DNA of 64,000 bases from an uncultured Bacteroides sp. (GCA_944322285.1 CALUOR010000020.1:1-64000); one strand, 5' to 3'. Counted from the first letter of the stretch, positions 36,904 to 46,672 are shown. Notes: generated by a model not told the origin, from the sequence alone. Made by a program: numbers and translations.

Positions 36904-37415
36904 TTATGCGGTATTTAGGTTCCTAACACCTTGTCGCACTTTTGAATTGGCTATATTGGGTGCTTCCCTTAAATTAGCCATTTCATGAATACAGGAAGAT
37001 ACATTTTCACCTTGTTGTACACAGGGGGTCAAGTCAAATCCCACAGCCATGACACCGTTTTCGTGCCGTCCCAAGTACTGGCCATTCAAGTAGAATTCCC
37101 CGCCTTGGCGGATGCCTTCAAATTCCACAAGAAATTTCCTGCCGTCTACTTCCTTCAAGTTGAAGTGTTTGCGATACCAGACAATGGTATCTGTGTGTTG
37201 CTCGATGGAAAGCCGGAACGCTTCGTCCTCGTTGAAAGCGCGAGGTAGTGTAATCCGTTTCCAGATGCTGTCGTCAAAAGTGATGTCTTGCGCACCGATG
37301 GCATCACCTACATGCAACAACCATTCACTATTGAAATACGTTCCGTAGCCTGTATGTTCAAGGCGAACAGGATGGTCAATAAACATGTAAAAAGGAAAAA
37401 TTTGTTTCTCATCAT
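36904..37415 (-). pseudogene. Remnant of a GH2 family glycoside hydrolase
   Basis: One frame gives a signal peptide (MMRNKFFLFTCLLTILFALN, from the ATG at 37415). The mature sugar-binding start is in another frame: YFNSEWLLHVGDA, WKRITLPRAFNEDEAFRLS, IVWYRKHF, GGEFYLNGQYLGRHENG, VGFDLTP. A single-base loss near 37340 explains the shift. The homology ends at about QQGENV, so only the first 130 or so residues of a protein of about 800 remain, followed by unrelated residues. It is dead by both frameshift and truncation. Confidence 0.7.
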
Positions 37416-37633
37416 GACTATTATTAATTGGGTTTATAAACTACTTATTTATACGCTTCATTTTGCTGGTACAGTCTTTTCTGCCTGCAAATATAGAAGC
37501 CGCTTTGGAAGGAAGCATGTATTTACGTCCGAAAAACCTGCGAATTTATCTTCGGTGTCCATTCTGGAGCATGTGTGGATGTACATACCCGATAAATTGT
37601 ACATCTTTATAGCTCGGAACGGAAATTATGCGT

Positions 37634-37641
37634 TAACTTTG
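37634..37641 (+). promoter_or_regulatory. -7 box of the esterase gene
   Basis: TAACTTTG followed by C, 38 nt before the ATG at 37680. Confidence 0.5.
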
Positions 37642-37679
37642 CAATGTTAAGTAAACAGAATAATGAAAACAATACAGCC

Positions 37680-38585
37680 ATGAAGAAACTTGCATTGTTC
37701 GCGGTCGTACTCTGCTGTGCATTGACCGCATTTGCCAAAGGGAAAAAGGAAGCGTCGGCTACGGTTATTATTACCGCCGGACAGTCGAACACAGACGGGC
37801 GAGTGCTCAACACGCAACTGCCCGCTTACATCCAACAACACAAGTACAAGTATTGCCAATGGTGCTACGGCAGTGCGGGTAAGGTGCAGACCGACGGTTT
37901 TGAAACTTTTTGGCCCAAGATGGTGCATCCCCAGCGTCCGGGACGTTGGGCTTACGATGCCGTTGCCTACTATTGGTTGGAGCAGGCTTTGCAACGGGAG
38001 TTTTATGTCATCAAGTGGTCTTTGGGTGGGACGGCCATCGACACCGGATGCAGCAGCACCAGCGGTAAGTATTGGTCGGCCGATCCGGATTGGCTTGCCG
38101 CTAACCATTCTACCCTTACGGGAGGCAAGTCGTTGCTGCTTTCGTTCACCGAACTGATAGACACTTGCATCGACAACTGGCTGAGCAAGCTACCTCAAGG
38201 ATACGAAATCAAAGCTTTTCTGTGGCACCAAGGTGAAAGCGACCGCCATCAAGGCAAGAATTATTATGAAAACTTGAAAGCGGTGGTGACGTATGTGCGT
38301 GAATACCTTGTAAAGAAAACAGGTGAGAAGAAATACCGCAAGCTGCCTTTCATCTGCGGCACCGTCTCACGGAAAAACAAGCAATACAACGCCGATGTGG
38401 AGGCTGCCCTTTACCAATTGGCTAAAGAAGACAAGAACTTCTATGTAATAGACATGGCGGATGCCGAACTGCAACGCGACCAACTGCACTTCACCGCAGC
38501 GTCAGCCGAGTACTTGGGTAAACAGATGTATAACCGGTTGGTTGATTTAGGAGTAGCCGGCAAGCGGGCGGAAAAGATTGAGTAA
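37680..38585 (+). CDS. Secreted SGNH carbohydrate esterase (SASA/CE6-like)
   Basis: 301 residues from the ATG at 37680, with a signal peptide (1-19, ending AFAKG). The catalytic blocks are ITAGQSNTDGR (nucleophile Ser), KWSLGGTAID, FLWHQGESDRHQG and DQLHFTA (His). These match the sialate/acetylxylan esterase-like SASA group, which removes acetyl groups from plant or host glycans. It is the only plus-strand intact gene in the decayed locus and has its own promoter. Confidence 0.8.
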   Translation: MKKLALFAVVLCCALTAFAKGKKEASATVIITAGQSNTDGRVLNTQLPAYIQQHKYKYCQWCYGSAGKVQTDGFETFWPKMVHPQRPGRWAYDAVAYYWLEQALQREFYVIKWSLGGTAIDTGCSSTSGKYWSADPDWLAANHSTLTGGKSLLLSFTELIDTCIDNWLSKLPQGYEIKAFLWHQGESDRHQGKNYYENLKAVVTYVREYLVKKTGEKKYRKLPFICGTVSRKNKQYNADVEAALYQLAKEDKNFYVIDMADAELQRDQLHFTAASAEYLGKQMYNRLVDLGVAGKRAEKIE

Positions 38586-38668
38586 TCGAAGATTTCATAG
38601 GGAGGAGACTTATTTCAATAAGATGTTGACATCGTATCAATTCTTTACATCAGTCGTTGCTTTTATTA

Positions 38669-38778
38669 GTCCTCCCAGTCCCATACTATGAGGACTGCAG
38701 TCCTAGTATGGAAGAACTGTAGTCCTGGTGCGCTAGGACTCGAGTCCTTCCTAAGTGGGACTGGGGAGTATGCTTATT
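38669..38778. repeat. 22-bp tandem array, word AGGACTGCAGTCCT
   Basis: Units start at 38669, 38691, 38713, 38735 and 38757, exactly 22 bp apart. The second and fourth units carry the perfect palindromes AGGACTGCAGTCCT and AGGACTCGAGTCCT, the others partial versions. It lies 3' of the esterase gene. The rest of 38779-38930 shows no gene. Confidence 0.7.
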
Positions 38779-38930
38779 GAAAAAGACATACGAAAGGGAT
38801 GTACTTAGTGCTTGATCGTATTTTTCTTGTTATGAGATAGTTATGGACTTGCGTACGTTATGAGGAAATTTACGCGCTGAGGAAATGTAAGCGGATAATC
38901 AGAACGGGAAAAGGTATTACAAATAGAAGG

Positions 38931-38970
38931 CGCGGACTACATGGGGGTGATTCCTCCGGCGTAGTCCGTG
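38931..38970 (-). terminator. Hairpin after the minus-strand remnant
   Basis: Stem CGCGGACTAC (38931-38940) against GTAGTCCGTG (38961-38970), one mismatch, immediately 3' of the minus-strand remnant at 38973. Weak T content follows on the minus strand, so termination is likely but not certain. Confidence 0.45.
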
Positions 38971-38972
38971 CA

Positions 38973-39101
38973 TCATAAAGACATGGTATTCTCCAGCTTG
39001 TCACCTTCCTTATATCCGTTCAACAGGTTGTTTTTTAATACTTGTGCCTGGCTTCCCAGTGCAAAACATGCCAATGTGGCTGCAATAATTAATTTCTTCA
39101 T
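38973..39101 (-). pseudogene. 42-residue remnant of a secreted protein
   Basis: An intact signal peptide (MKKLIIAATLACFALGSQAQ) is followed by only 22 residues (VLKNNLLNGYKEGDKLENTM). The pattern VLKNNLL-GYKEGDKLE looks like the mature start of a larger secreted protein in this class of loci, cut off here by a stop and hairpin. Which enzyme it was cannot be told from this piece. Confidence 0.55.
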
Positions 39102-39131
39102 GGTTGTTCTTATTATTTAAAATTCCATTTC

Positions 39132-40409
39132 TTAATTCCCGTCCGGCTTTTTTGTCTGCGAGAACGGTGAAAGATTCCATTTAAAGTCCTCGAACTTGTC
39201 AGGATGAGCCGGGTCGAAACCGGTATAGTCGCTTCTTATGCACTGAGCTAACGGAAGACCGGCTTGCCTGATGCCTTCGATGACACATTTGGCCACTTCG
39301 TAAGCTCCGAAAGTATTGAAGTGTGTATTGTCTTCCAGTTCCTTCTCCTGTCCCGGGTAGGTATTGGCGGGATAGTGTGTATAGAGGTGTTTGGAACCTT
39401 CCACGCCCATGGATTCGCAGAGCACTTTGGTCATTTCCTGTAAGTCGATAACGGGTATCTTCTCGCGGGCGGCAATCTCGCGGATAGCGGCGGGATAGTC
39501 GCCGTGTGTGTCGCGTATCTTTCCTTCCTTGTCAAACTGACGGCGGCGTGTCGGAGTCACCAGTACCGGTATTGCTTCTTTCAGACGGGCTTCGTCGATG
39601 AATTGCTTGATGTAATAGGCAAAGGAATAGTAAGCCCCCTTACCCGGTCCGCGCTGTTTTTGGTCGTTGTGCCCAAACTCCACTAGTACATAGTCTCCTT
39701 TCTTCATCTGCGTCAAAGCCTTCTCCAGCCGCAAGCCGCCGATAAAGGTATTGGCGGAGAGGCCGCATTCGGCATAGTTGGCGATGCTGACTTGTTCGTT
39801 GAAGAAGCGGGGGATCATCTGCCCCCAGCTTGCGTATGGCTCTTCATCGTAATCTACTACAGTAGAGTTGCCGCAGAGGAACACAGTAGGAACGTCCTCT
39901 ACCCGTTCGATGACAAGTGAACTCACTCGTGGGTGCTCGCCGTTGAACTCCAACGTAAGTTTGTCGTCCCAGTTGAGCTTGTTCTTTTCACTCGCCTTGA
40001 TTTTCACCTTTTGATTGCCTTTAATGAAGACGTTGCGCTTGTTGATGACAAAACTTTCCGTCTTCAATTCGCCTTTGACGGTAGGCAGGTTCTCTATGAA
40101 GAGACGGCGCGATTCGCCTCGCACGGTCGTGCTTCCTGCTGACTTCTTGCTTCCTAGTGTGACGGTCACCTTGTAGTTGCCGTCAGGTACGTTGACCGAG
40201 AAGAAGAACGGCGCATCGCTTTTCCCATCCCAAGCGGATTGCAGGTCGTAACCGTAGCCTTGCTCTTCGTTGAACAAGGTTTCGGGCGTGACCGTAACAA
40301 ACCCGTCTTGAAATTTCAAGTCAGAAGAGAATTTAAATTGGTAGCTTTGCGCTTGCCCAAGCACAAAGCTTGTTACAAGCATAAACGATGTGGTTAGCAG
40401 ATGTTTCAT
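39132..40409 (-). CDS. Rhamnogalacturonan acetylesterase-like SGNH hydrolase
   Basis: 425 residues: signal peptide (1-20), an N-terminal beta-sandwich (about 22-165, starting YQFKFSSDLKFQDGFVTVTP), then an SGNH domain of the CE12 type. Its blocks are VFLCGNSTVVDYDEEPYASW (Ser), CGLSANTFIGG, VEFGHNDQK and DNTHFNTFGA (Asp-x-x-His). It removes acetyl groups from rhamnogalacturonan in pectin. It points to pectin as the former substrate of the locus. Confidence 0.82.
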   Translation of the reverse strand: MKHLLTTSFMLVTSFVLGQAQSYQFKFSSDLKFQDGFVTVTPETLFNEEQGYGYDLQSAWDGKSDAPFFFSVNVPDGNYKVTVTLGSKKSAGSTTVRGESRRLFIENLPTVKGELKTESFVINKRNVFIKGNQKVKIKASEKNKLNWDDKLTLEFNGEHPRVSSLVIERVEDVPTVFLCGNSTVVDYDEEPYASWGQMIPRFFNEQVSIANYAECGLSANTFIGGLRLEKALTQMKKGDYVLVEFGHNDQKQRGPGKGAYYSFAYYIKQFIDEARLKEAIPVLVTPTRRRQFDKEGKIRDTHGDYPAAIREIAAREKIPVIDLQEMTKVLCESMGVEGSKHLYTHYPANTYPGQEKELEDNTHFNTFGAYEVAKCVIEGIRQAGLPLAQCIRSDYTGFDPAHPDKFEDFKWNLSPFSQTKKPDGN

Positions 40410-40420
40410 TAGGTGTTGTA

Positions 40421-40633
40421 TTATTTGAATGTAACTGCGAAATGGAAAAATCCTTTTGTGCCTTCATCATTAGCAGACCATTGCGTCCCATTTTCGTTAA
40501 GAAGGGTACTTACTTGATTGATGTTAGCAAGGACGTTCAACGGTGACTCCGCAATGTCCGCTCCTTCGTACATGTCATTGTTACATCCCGTAAGGAATGC
40601 CATCATACCTGCAAAGAAATAATTTCTCTTCAT
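40421..40633 (-). pseudogene. Shortened lipoprotein, probably internally deleted
   Basis: 70 residues with a lipobox MAFLTGC and N-terminal region NDMYEGADIAESPL, VNQVSTLLNENGTQWSAN-like words as in fimbrillin-type or related Bacteroidales lipoproteins. It ends GTKGFFHFAVTFK, which reads like the C-terminus of a much larger protein. The simplest reading is an internal deletion joining the two ends of one gene. It could still be made as a small lipoprotein. Confidence 0.45.
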
Positions 40634-40804
40634 GATATTAATGTTTTTAAGTTGTTAATGGATTTAGTTTTTTGCTTGGAGACCTTTCCGGCTTCCGATG
40701 GCAAATGTGACGATAATCCCCTGAAGCAACCTTGACGTTTGTCCAAATCGCCTGCATTTCCGTACAAAAACGTCTACGGATTATTTTCCATGCCTGTAAG
40801 ATCG

Positions 40805-40812
40805 TACCTTTG
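40805..40812 (+). promoter_or_regulatory. -7 box upstream of the beta-helix remnant
   Basis: TACCTTTG followed by C, 23 nt before the ATG at 40836. A functional-looking promoter is left in front of a broken gene. Confidence 0.45.
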
Positions 40813-40835
40813 CTTAACTTATTAATTCATATACC

Positions 40836-41054
40836 ATGAAGCAATTTAAAATTGGTATCTTTTTACTCTGTCAGTCAATGGTGCTGGCCGCTGCGAACTA
40901 CTATGTGGCTACGGACGGCAATGACAGTAATTTGGGGACAATAGAAGCAGTTTCTCAAGACTCAGAGACAGCAAACCAGATATCATATTTATCTGATTTT
41001 CACGCGGATTTCACCGCCATGGGGATTGAAATCGAAATAAGCTTTGTCTGCTAA
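40836..41054 (+). pseudogene. N-terminal remnant of a secreted beta-helix protein
   Basis: 72 residues: a signal peptide (1-19) and NYYVATDGNDSNLGTIE, the typical opening of right-handed beta-helix polysaccharide lyases and related secreted proteins. The homology stops at about residue 36. The rest (SQDSETANQISYL...) is unrelated and runs antisense into the 3' end of the deacetylase gene, so a deletion joined the two genes. Confidence 0.6.
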
Positions 41055-41954
41055 TAACACAACGGGTATCTTTTTCCGGTCTTGCCGGACGACCATCTTT
41101 TTTATTCCACAGCCCTCAATGACTAAAGTCAGTGGCTCAGTGAATAATTTTTTGTCCAAAGGAAGCTGGGGACGGATGCATAGTTCGTTGCCCGATTGGG
41201 CGATTTCCAGTTGAACAGCTTCTTTTTCTTTCAAATAAGCTGCTACTTCACGAAAAGTGCCGACCCAGATCTTGTTTTCCAGTTTTTTCACTTTGTCCCA
41301 ATGTTCCCACAAGATTTCCGGGTGAACGAACGCGTCATATCCATAGGTTATTCCGTGTGTCATTGTCACACCCCAATCACCTTCCTTAAGCAATGTACGT
41401 ACCCATCTCTCTAAATCCTGCGGAGTGCGTTTGCTGCCCAATGAACGTTGCTCCATTCGGGTACCTACCCGATTCTGGATGATAAACGTCATGGCTTCAC
41501 CCCCTTTTCGGTTACCGGGATAAGCATAGGTGCGTGGTATGACGCCGACATTCGCATAGATGGCACTGTCGTTTTTCAAGACATCTGCTTTTATTTCCTC
41601 CAGCGAATGCTTGGTTACGTTGCGGTGCGCCCAACCGTGGTTGGAAATTTCGTGTCCGTTTGCTGCCATTTCTTTCAGTTGTGCCCATGAAACACGAGGT
41701 TTCGTTTTGTCTTTTATTTGTTTCCCGTCGGTTACTTTGGAGCCATTGATGAAAAAAGTTCCACGAAAGCCGCGCTTTTCCAATTCGGGGACGACGAGGG
41801 TGTAGTGTTCAATCAATCCGTCATCAAATGTATAAGTGATGGCACATGCCTTGTCGTGCTTATAAGATGCAACATAAACCTTCCAGTTCTCTCCCCATAG
41901 CGGTGCGGAAACGAAAGAGAACCAAAGCAAAGTTAAAAAAGAAATACGTGTCAT
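40989..41954 (-). CDS. Secreted polysaccharide deacetylase (CE4)
   Basis: 321 residues: signal peptide (1-20), then a NodB-type domain with TYTFDDG (Asp-Asp metal site, about 37-43), EISNHGWAHRNVT (HxxxH metal site, about 96-108) and a later RTYAYPGNRKGG. It removes N- or O-acetyl groups from a polysaccharide. A C-terminal beta-domain (about 240-321) follows. The gene seems complete although a neighbouring remnant overlaps its 3' end. Confidence 0.82.
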   Translation of the reverse strand: MTRISFLTLLWFSFVSAPLWGENWKVYVASYKHDKACAITYTFDDGLIEHYTLVVPELEKRGFRGTFFINGSKVTDGKQIKDKTKPRVSWAQLKEMAANGHEISNHGWAHRNVTKHSLEEIKADVLKNDSAIYANVGVIPRTYAYPGNRKGGEAMTFIIQNRVGTRMEQRSLGSKRTPQDLERWVRTLLKEGDWGVTMTHGITYGYDAFVHPEILWEHWDKVKKLENKIWVGTFREVAAYLKEKEAVQLEIAQSGNELCIRPQLPLDKKLFTEPLTLVIEGCGIKKMVVRQDRKKIPVVLLADKAYFDFNPHGGEIRVKIR

Positions 41955-42010
41955 TTTGTTCCTATAAGTAATTAATCATATTTAGTTTATACTATATCAG
42001 TAGTTAAGTA

Positions 42011-42112
42011 GTTAAGAAGTTAAGCCGATAGTAGGCTTATCATGTACCCTAAAAGGTTTTGGCTTAACTCCTAACGGAGCAAAGCGGAGTGATAACTCCT
42101 TAACTTCTTAAC
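42011..42112. repeat. Inverted repeat of GTTAAGAAGTTAAG
   Basis: Perfect 14-bp arms at 42011-42024 and 42099-42112 enclose a shorter inner set including GGAGCAAAGCGGAG. The gap 41955-42257 holds this repeat and no gene. Confidence 0.6.
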
Positions 42113-42257
42113 TCCTACAAATGATATCAATTAATTCTGTACACTTACTTATTTTTATTAATGGGACAAATGTAGTTGTCTGCTCCCGTAATTGGATAGA
42201 TAAAAGTACGGAATACCTATATAATAATCCGATTCCTATCCGGAAACAGGCTTTCTG

Positions 42258-45200
42258 TTATTTAGGGACTTGCGTTTTACTCTTTGCCTCTTTCTGATAA
42301 GCGGAAGGAGACACGCCAAATTGAGCCTTGAAGCATTTACTGAAATAGAACGGATCGCTGATGCCCACTTTGTAGGTAACGTCGGTGACACTGTTGTCTG
42401 TGGTTGCCAGCAACTCTGCAGCTTTCTTCATGCGGAGTACGCGCAAGTATTCCATCGGACTGTATCCGGTGACGCCACGTACTTTCTTAAAGAAGAGGGT
42501 ACGTCCCATGTTCATGGCAGATGCATAGTCCTCTGCATTAAACTCCGGATTTTCTAACTGCTCTTCGGCTATGCGGGTCAATTTTTCGGCAAACTCTTTG
42601 TCTTTGTCGTTGGCACTCAGTGTAGGTTGAACGATGCTGAGGTCATTGGAGAACTTTTGGCGCAATTTGTCCCGTTGTTCTATCAATTTGAAGATGCGTG
42701 TCAAAAGTAATTTGACACTGAAAGGCTTGGTGATGTAAGCATCGGCACCGCTCTCAATTCCTTCCAAGTAATGTTGCGGGTCATTGAGTGCCGTAAGCAG
42801 GATGATAGGGATGTGACAGGTGCTGAAGTCTGACTTTAGTTTTTGTGTCACTTCCAGTCCGGAATAGCCGGGCATCATCACGTCGCTCACTATTAAGTCT
42901 ATGTCTGCATTGCGGGCATGTTCAAATCCGGCTTTCCCCTCGGCTTCGGTCTCAACTTCGAAATAAATGGAGAGTTCCTCTGTCAGTAATTCCCGTATGT
43001 CCGTATCATCTTCTATGACAAGGATTTTGCGTCTATTGAGCGGAACTGCCGCCGGCGTTTGAACGGTGCCGGTCATTTGCTCTGTGGCTTTCTTCCCGCT
43101 TTGTTCCTCCAAATTGTTTTTGATGAGGCGTTGCATGTGTTCCTCTTCTTCACGCAACAAGACATTGCCGGGTACCAGAAAATCTTTCTCTTGGTATATA
43201 CCGGGGTTGGTCGGTAGCGTGACCGTGAAGATGGATCCTCCTCCCGGATTTTCCTCATAGCGGATGCTTCCTTTGTGTACGACTGCCAGTTCATGAGTCA
43301 AATTCAGACCTATTCCCATACTGCTGCTTGAGAAACTGCTTTGCATGAAACGGCTGAACAGTTGGCTGCGTTTGTCTTCGGGTATGCCTACACCGGTATC
43401 TGATACTTGGACGATTAAGCTCTCGCTTGTTTTGTCTACCTGAATGTTCACGCAAATCTTGCCGCCGGAAGGTGTATACTTGAATGCGTTTGACAGTATA
43501 TTATAGACGATCTTGTCTACATGTCCTTTATCTATAAACATGCGGAAGGAAGGGATGGATGGCTGGAAGATGAAATCTATTCGTTTAGATTCGGCCATGT
43601 CTGCAAAGCTGAGATAGATTTCGTAAAGGAAAGCAATGACATCCGTTTCTTCCAACGAAAGAGCCAGTTTGTTGTTCTGCATCTTTCGGAACTCCAGCAG
43701 TTGGTTGACAAGACGTAACATACGGTTCATACTTTTATTCATCAGTTTGATAGAAGAGTCAATCTCTGTCTTTGTCTTAGCGGCGCGCATTTTCTCCAAA
43801 GCTGCTTGAATGAGTGTCAGCGGAGTGCGGAACTCATGGGAAATATTGGTGAAGAACATCAGTTTGTATTCGGTCAATTGTTCTTCCAGTCTGACTTTGT
43901 TGCGTAAGACGCTCATGTTGTGGATAATTCGAAACGCAATGTAGAGCGCGGTGATTATCAGCAAGGCATAAAGCATGTAGGCCCATGCCGTTTGCCAGAA
44001 CGGTGGTATGATGACCAACTGCATGGTAACTGTATCTGACCATTGACCGGAAGCATTGAGCGCCTTTACTTGAAAGAGGTACTTTCCAGACGGAAGATTT
44101 TTGTAGGTAGCTTCGTACTCCGTAGACGGAATGCTCCAGGTCTTGTCATATTTCTCCAGCATATAACTGAATTTGCATGGAGTGGAAGCCGCATAATCTA
44201 ACGTGGAGAACTGGAATGTAAATGAATTCTGGTTATGGCGCAAATGGATTGCCTGTGTATAAGCAATGGCCTGTTGTAAAGGGGAGTCTTTGTCTTCCGG
44301 ACTTATGGATTCACCATTAAGTTTAAAGTCTGTGAAGATTACAATCGGTTTATTGGATTGGGATTTGATAAGAGCAGGGTTTATGAGAACGGCACCTTGG
44401 CTTGAACCTATGAGCAGTCGGCCGTCAGGTAGGCACACAGCACTGCTTTCGCTATAGATATTGCCTGGCATATCTTCCGCAAAGAAATAGTTTTTGAAGT
44501 TATCCGTTTCAGGTGTGTAACAGGAGATACCATATTCTGTAGCAACCCATATCCGTCCTTGGCGATCCTCAGTGAGTGTCTGTACCATGCTATTTATCAA
44601 TCCGTCGCCTATTCCATAGTGTTTGAATTTTAAATGGCTATAGTCCGCTGTATCTGTACAGACACAGAACCCTATTCCTGTCTCGGCTATCCAAATCCGA
44701 CCGTGTCTGTCTTGCATGATATGACGGATTTCATTACTTCGTAAGCTATGATTTCCTAAATTATAACGGTGGTAATCTTCTGAATCAGCCAAAAACCTGT
44801 CCGGATGAAACACAATGAGGCCTTCGCTGGTGCCTACCCATATCCAGCCGTTTCGGTCTTCTACAAGGGTGCGTATACGTCGTTCACCATATGTCTTGTT
44901 GAAGAAATGGCGGAACGTATAACCACCTTTTCCGTCAGGCTCTGCTAAATCCAAACCTCCACCGAATGTACCTACCCACATACGTTTCTTGCTGTCTTCC
45001 AACAGACAGAAAATATTGTCATGTGCAATGGCATACGGGTTATCTGTTTGTGGCATGTATTGTTTCTCGTTGATGTAAAGCCCGTTTCCCCGGCTTCCTA
45101 ACCATAGGTTCCCTTTGCTGTCTTGACAGGCTGCATAGATGTTCTTGCTGAAATGTGTCTTCTGTAGAGTGGAGAGGGAAGCATCGTATTGATAAAGGTT

Positions 45201-46583
45201 TCCATCGCGGGTAGCCATGAAGATGGATTTGTTGATGGCGGTTATCAGACGGATGCGGTTGGCATCGGGGCCTTGATATTTCGTCTGTATAGGAGCCGGG
45301 TAAAAGGAAGAGGCTCCTTGGTTGGTGCTGCTTAGATAAGAAATTCCGGTGTATTCACCGCTAATCCAAAGTCCGCCTGAACGGTCTTGAGCGATGTACA
45401 TCAAACTGTTGGAGTTGATGATGGCGGATCGGCTATTGTCGGCAGTGAAATGACGAAGTTCGTCAGTATGCAGGTTGTAGGCGAACATGCCATTGCCGTA
45501 GGTTGATATCCAAAGTACATCGTTCGAATCATGGACGACGTAATAACGCTCCATGTCAACAAAACCGACTTTCTGGCTTGGCATCACTTCTAATACAAGC
45601 GGTTTTTCTGTATGAGGGCGGAAGTAGTACAGACGTCCGGTCCGATTGTGGACCCAGTAATTTTGTCGGTTGTCTGTAAAAGTGATACCACCGGGAATAT
45701 TCCATTGGGAGGGGGCGATAGCAAGGGTGTTTGTGTGGGGATTGAATACATATCCGGCTTCTGGCGTAAGAATGAGCCATTGGCCGTTGATAGGCAGATT
45801 GCCAGGCAGATGCTCTGAGGATGATACACCGGGCAGGCGAGAAGCGGTACGGATCACTTGATTTTCTTGGTTTACAAAAGCAATGGTTCCGTCAGCGCAA
45901 ATCAGATAAGGCTTGTTGTCGAAGAATTGGATACGATAGTAAGCATCATGAGTCTCAACGACTTGGAGCACATTGTCTTGCCAGCGGTATAATCCTTTGT
46001 CGGTGCCTATCCAGATTTGTCCGTTGGGAGCGCGTTGTACAAAGAATATGCGGTTGGTCGGTAAGGTGCCTTTTCCTGTATCGAAAGCTTGCGAAATAAA
46101 ACGACCGTCTTGCCATGTGATGCGTCGACATCCAAGATTGTGTCCCCATAACCAAACTTCGCCAGGCATGATTTCCACGTAGCTGTAGTGTTGCTTCCAT
46201 TCACCGCAGCCGGTGAAATCCACAAAACGTCCACGGGTCAAATCATAACAACTGATGAGATCGGCAGAAGTGGTAATCCATAATAGTTTGTTCTTGTCTT
46301 CTGATAACTCACGTACACGACGGTCTGCTAAGCTGATACAGGTGGTGTCGTTGCTGGGTTGGAAAGTAACAAATGAGTTTCCATCGTAACGGTCCAGACC
46401 ATTGAGCGAACACATCCAGACAAATCCTTTGCTGTCTTGGTAGATGTATCGAACGGAATTGTTAGAAAGACCATCGTTAGTTGTTAAATGACGGACACTC
46501 ATGCCGATTTGTGCATACAACAAAATCGGACTCAATAAAAGCATGGCAAACAAGATGCCTTTCCGAAATATAGTCATTGTCAT
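42258..46583 (-). CDS. Hybrid two-component system regulator (HTCS)
   Basis: 1441 residues: signal peptide (1-24), a periplasmic sensor of two seven-bladed propellers made of Reg_prop repeats (about 25-740, many WVGT/WIATE words), a Y_Y_Y domain (about 770-840), a membrane helix (WAYMLYALLIITALYIAFRI), a histidine kinase (FFTNISHEFRTPLTL, His near 914; NILSNAFKYTPSGG), a receiver (LIVSDVMMPGYSG, Asp near 1229) and a C-terminal AraC-type DNA-binding domain. HTCS proteins sense an oligosaccharide and activate the adjacent utilization genes. Its target genes here are largely decayed. Confidence 0.9.
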   Translation of the reverse strand: MTMTIFRKGILFAMLLLSPILLYAQIGMSVRHLTTNDGLSNNSVRYIYQDSKGFVWMCSLNGLDRYDGNSFVTFQPSNDTTCISLADRRVRELSEDKNKLLWITTSADLISCYDLTRGRFVDFTGCGEWKQHYSYVEIMPGEVWLWGHNLGCRRITWQDGRFISQAFDTGKGTLPTNRIFFVQRAPNGQIWIGTDKGLYRWQDNVLQVVETHDAYYRIQFFDNKPYLICADGTIAFVNQENQVIRTASRLPGVSSSEHLPGNLPINGQWLILTPEAGYVFNPHTNTLAIAPSQWNIPGGITFTDNRQNYWVHNRTGRLYYFRPHTEKPLVLEVMPSQKVGFVDMERYYVVHDSNDVLWISTYGNGMFAYNLHTDELRHFTADNSRSAIINSNSLMYIAQDRSGGLWISGEYTGISYLSSTNQGASSFYPAPIQTKYQGPDANRIRLITAINKSIFMATRDGNLYQYDASLSTLQKTHFSKNIYAACQDSKGNLWLGSRGNGLYINEKQYMPQTDNPYAIAHDNIFCLLEDSKKRMWVGTFGGGLDLAEPDGKGGYTFRHFFNKTYGERRIRTLVEDRNGWIWVGTSEGLIVFHPDRFLADSEDYHRYNLGNHSLRSNEIRHIMQDRHGRIWIAETGIGFCVCTDTADYSHLKFKHYGIGDGLINSMVQTLTEDRQGRIWVATEYGISCYTPETDNFKNYFFAEDMPGNIYSESSAVCLPDGRLLIGSSQGAVLINPALIKSQSNKPIVIFTDFKLNGESISPEDKDSPLQQAIAYTQAIHLRHNQNSFTFQFSTLDYAASTPCKFSYMLEKYDKTWSIPSTEYEATYKNLPSGKYLFQVKALNASGQWSDTVTMQLVIIPPFWQTAWAYMLYALLIITALYIAFRIIHNMSVLRNKVRLEEQLTEYKLMFFTNISHEFRTPLTLIQAALEKMRAAKTKTEIDSSIKLMNKSMNRMLRLVNQLLEFRKMQNNKLALSLEETDVIAFLYEIYLSFADMAESKRIDFIFQPSIPSFRMFIDKGHVDKIVYNILSNAFKYTPSGGKICVNIQVDKTSESLIVQVSDTGVGIPEDKRSQLFSRFMQSSFSSSSMGIGLNLTHELAVVHKGSIRYEENPGGGSIFTVTLPTNPGIYQEKDFLVPGNVLLREEEEHMQRLIKNNLEEQSGKKATEQMTGTVQTPAAVPLNRRKILVIEDDTDIRELLTEELSIYFEVETEAEGKAGFEHARNADIDLIVSDVMMPGYSGLEVTQKLKSDFSTCHIPIILLTALNDPQHYLEGIESGADAYITKPFSVKLLLTRIFKLIEQRDKLRQKFSNDLSIVQPTLSANDKDKEFAEKLTRIAEEQLENPEFNAEDYASAMNMGRTLFFKKVRGVTGYSPMEYLRVLRMKKAAELLATTDNSVTDVTYKVGISDPFYFSKCFKAQFGVSPSAYQKEAKSKTQVPK

Positions 46584-46672
46584 GTCTTCATGGCTTTTAT
46601 AATGGAAGGGTTTTGTGTAAAGGGCACTACGATGATATGTGCAATGCCCCCTTTCCTTATACAGGCTACGGT

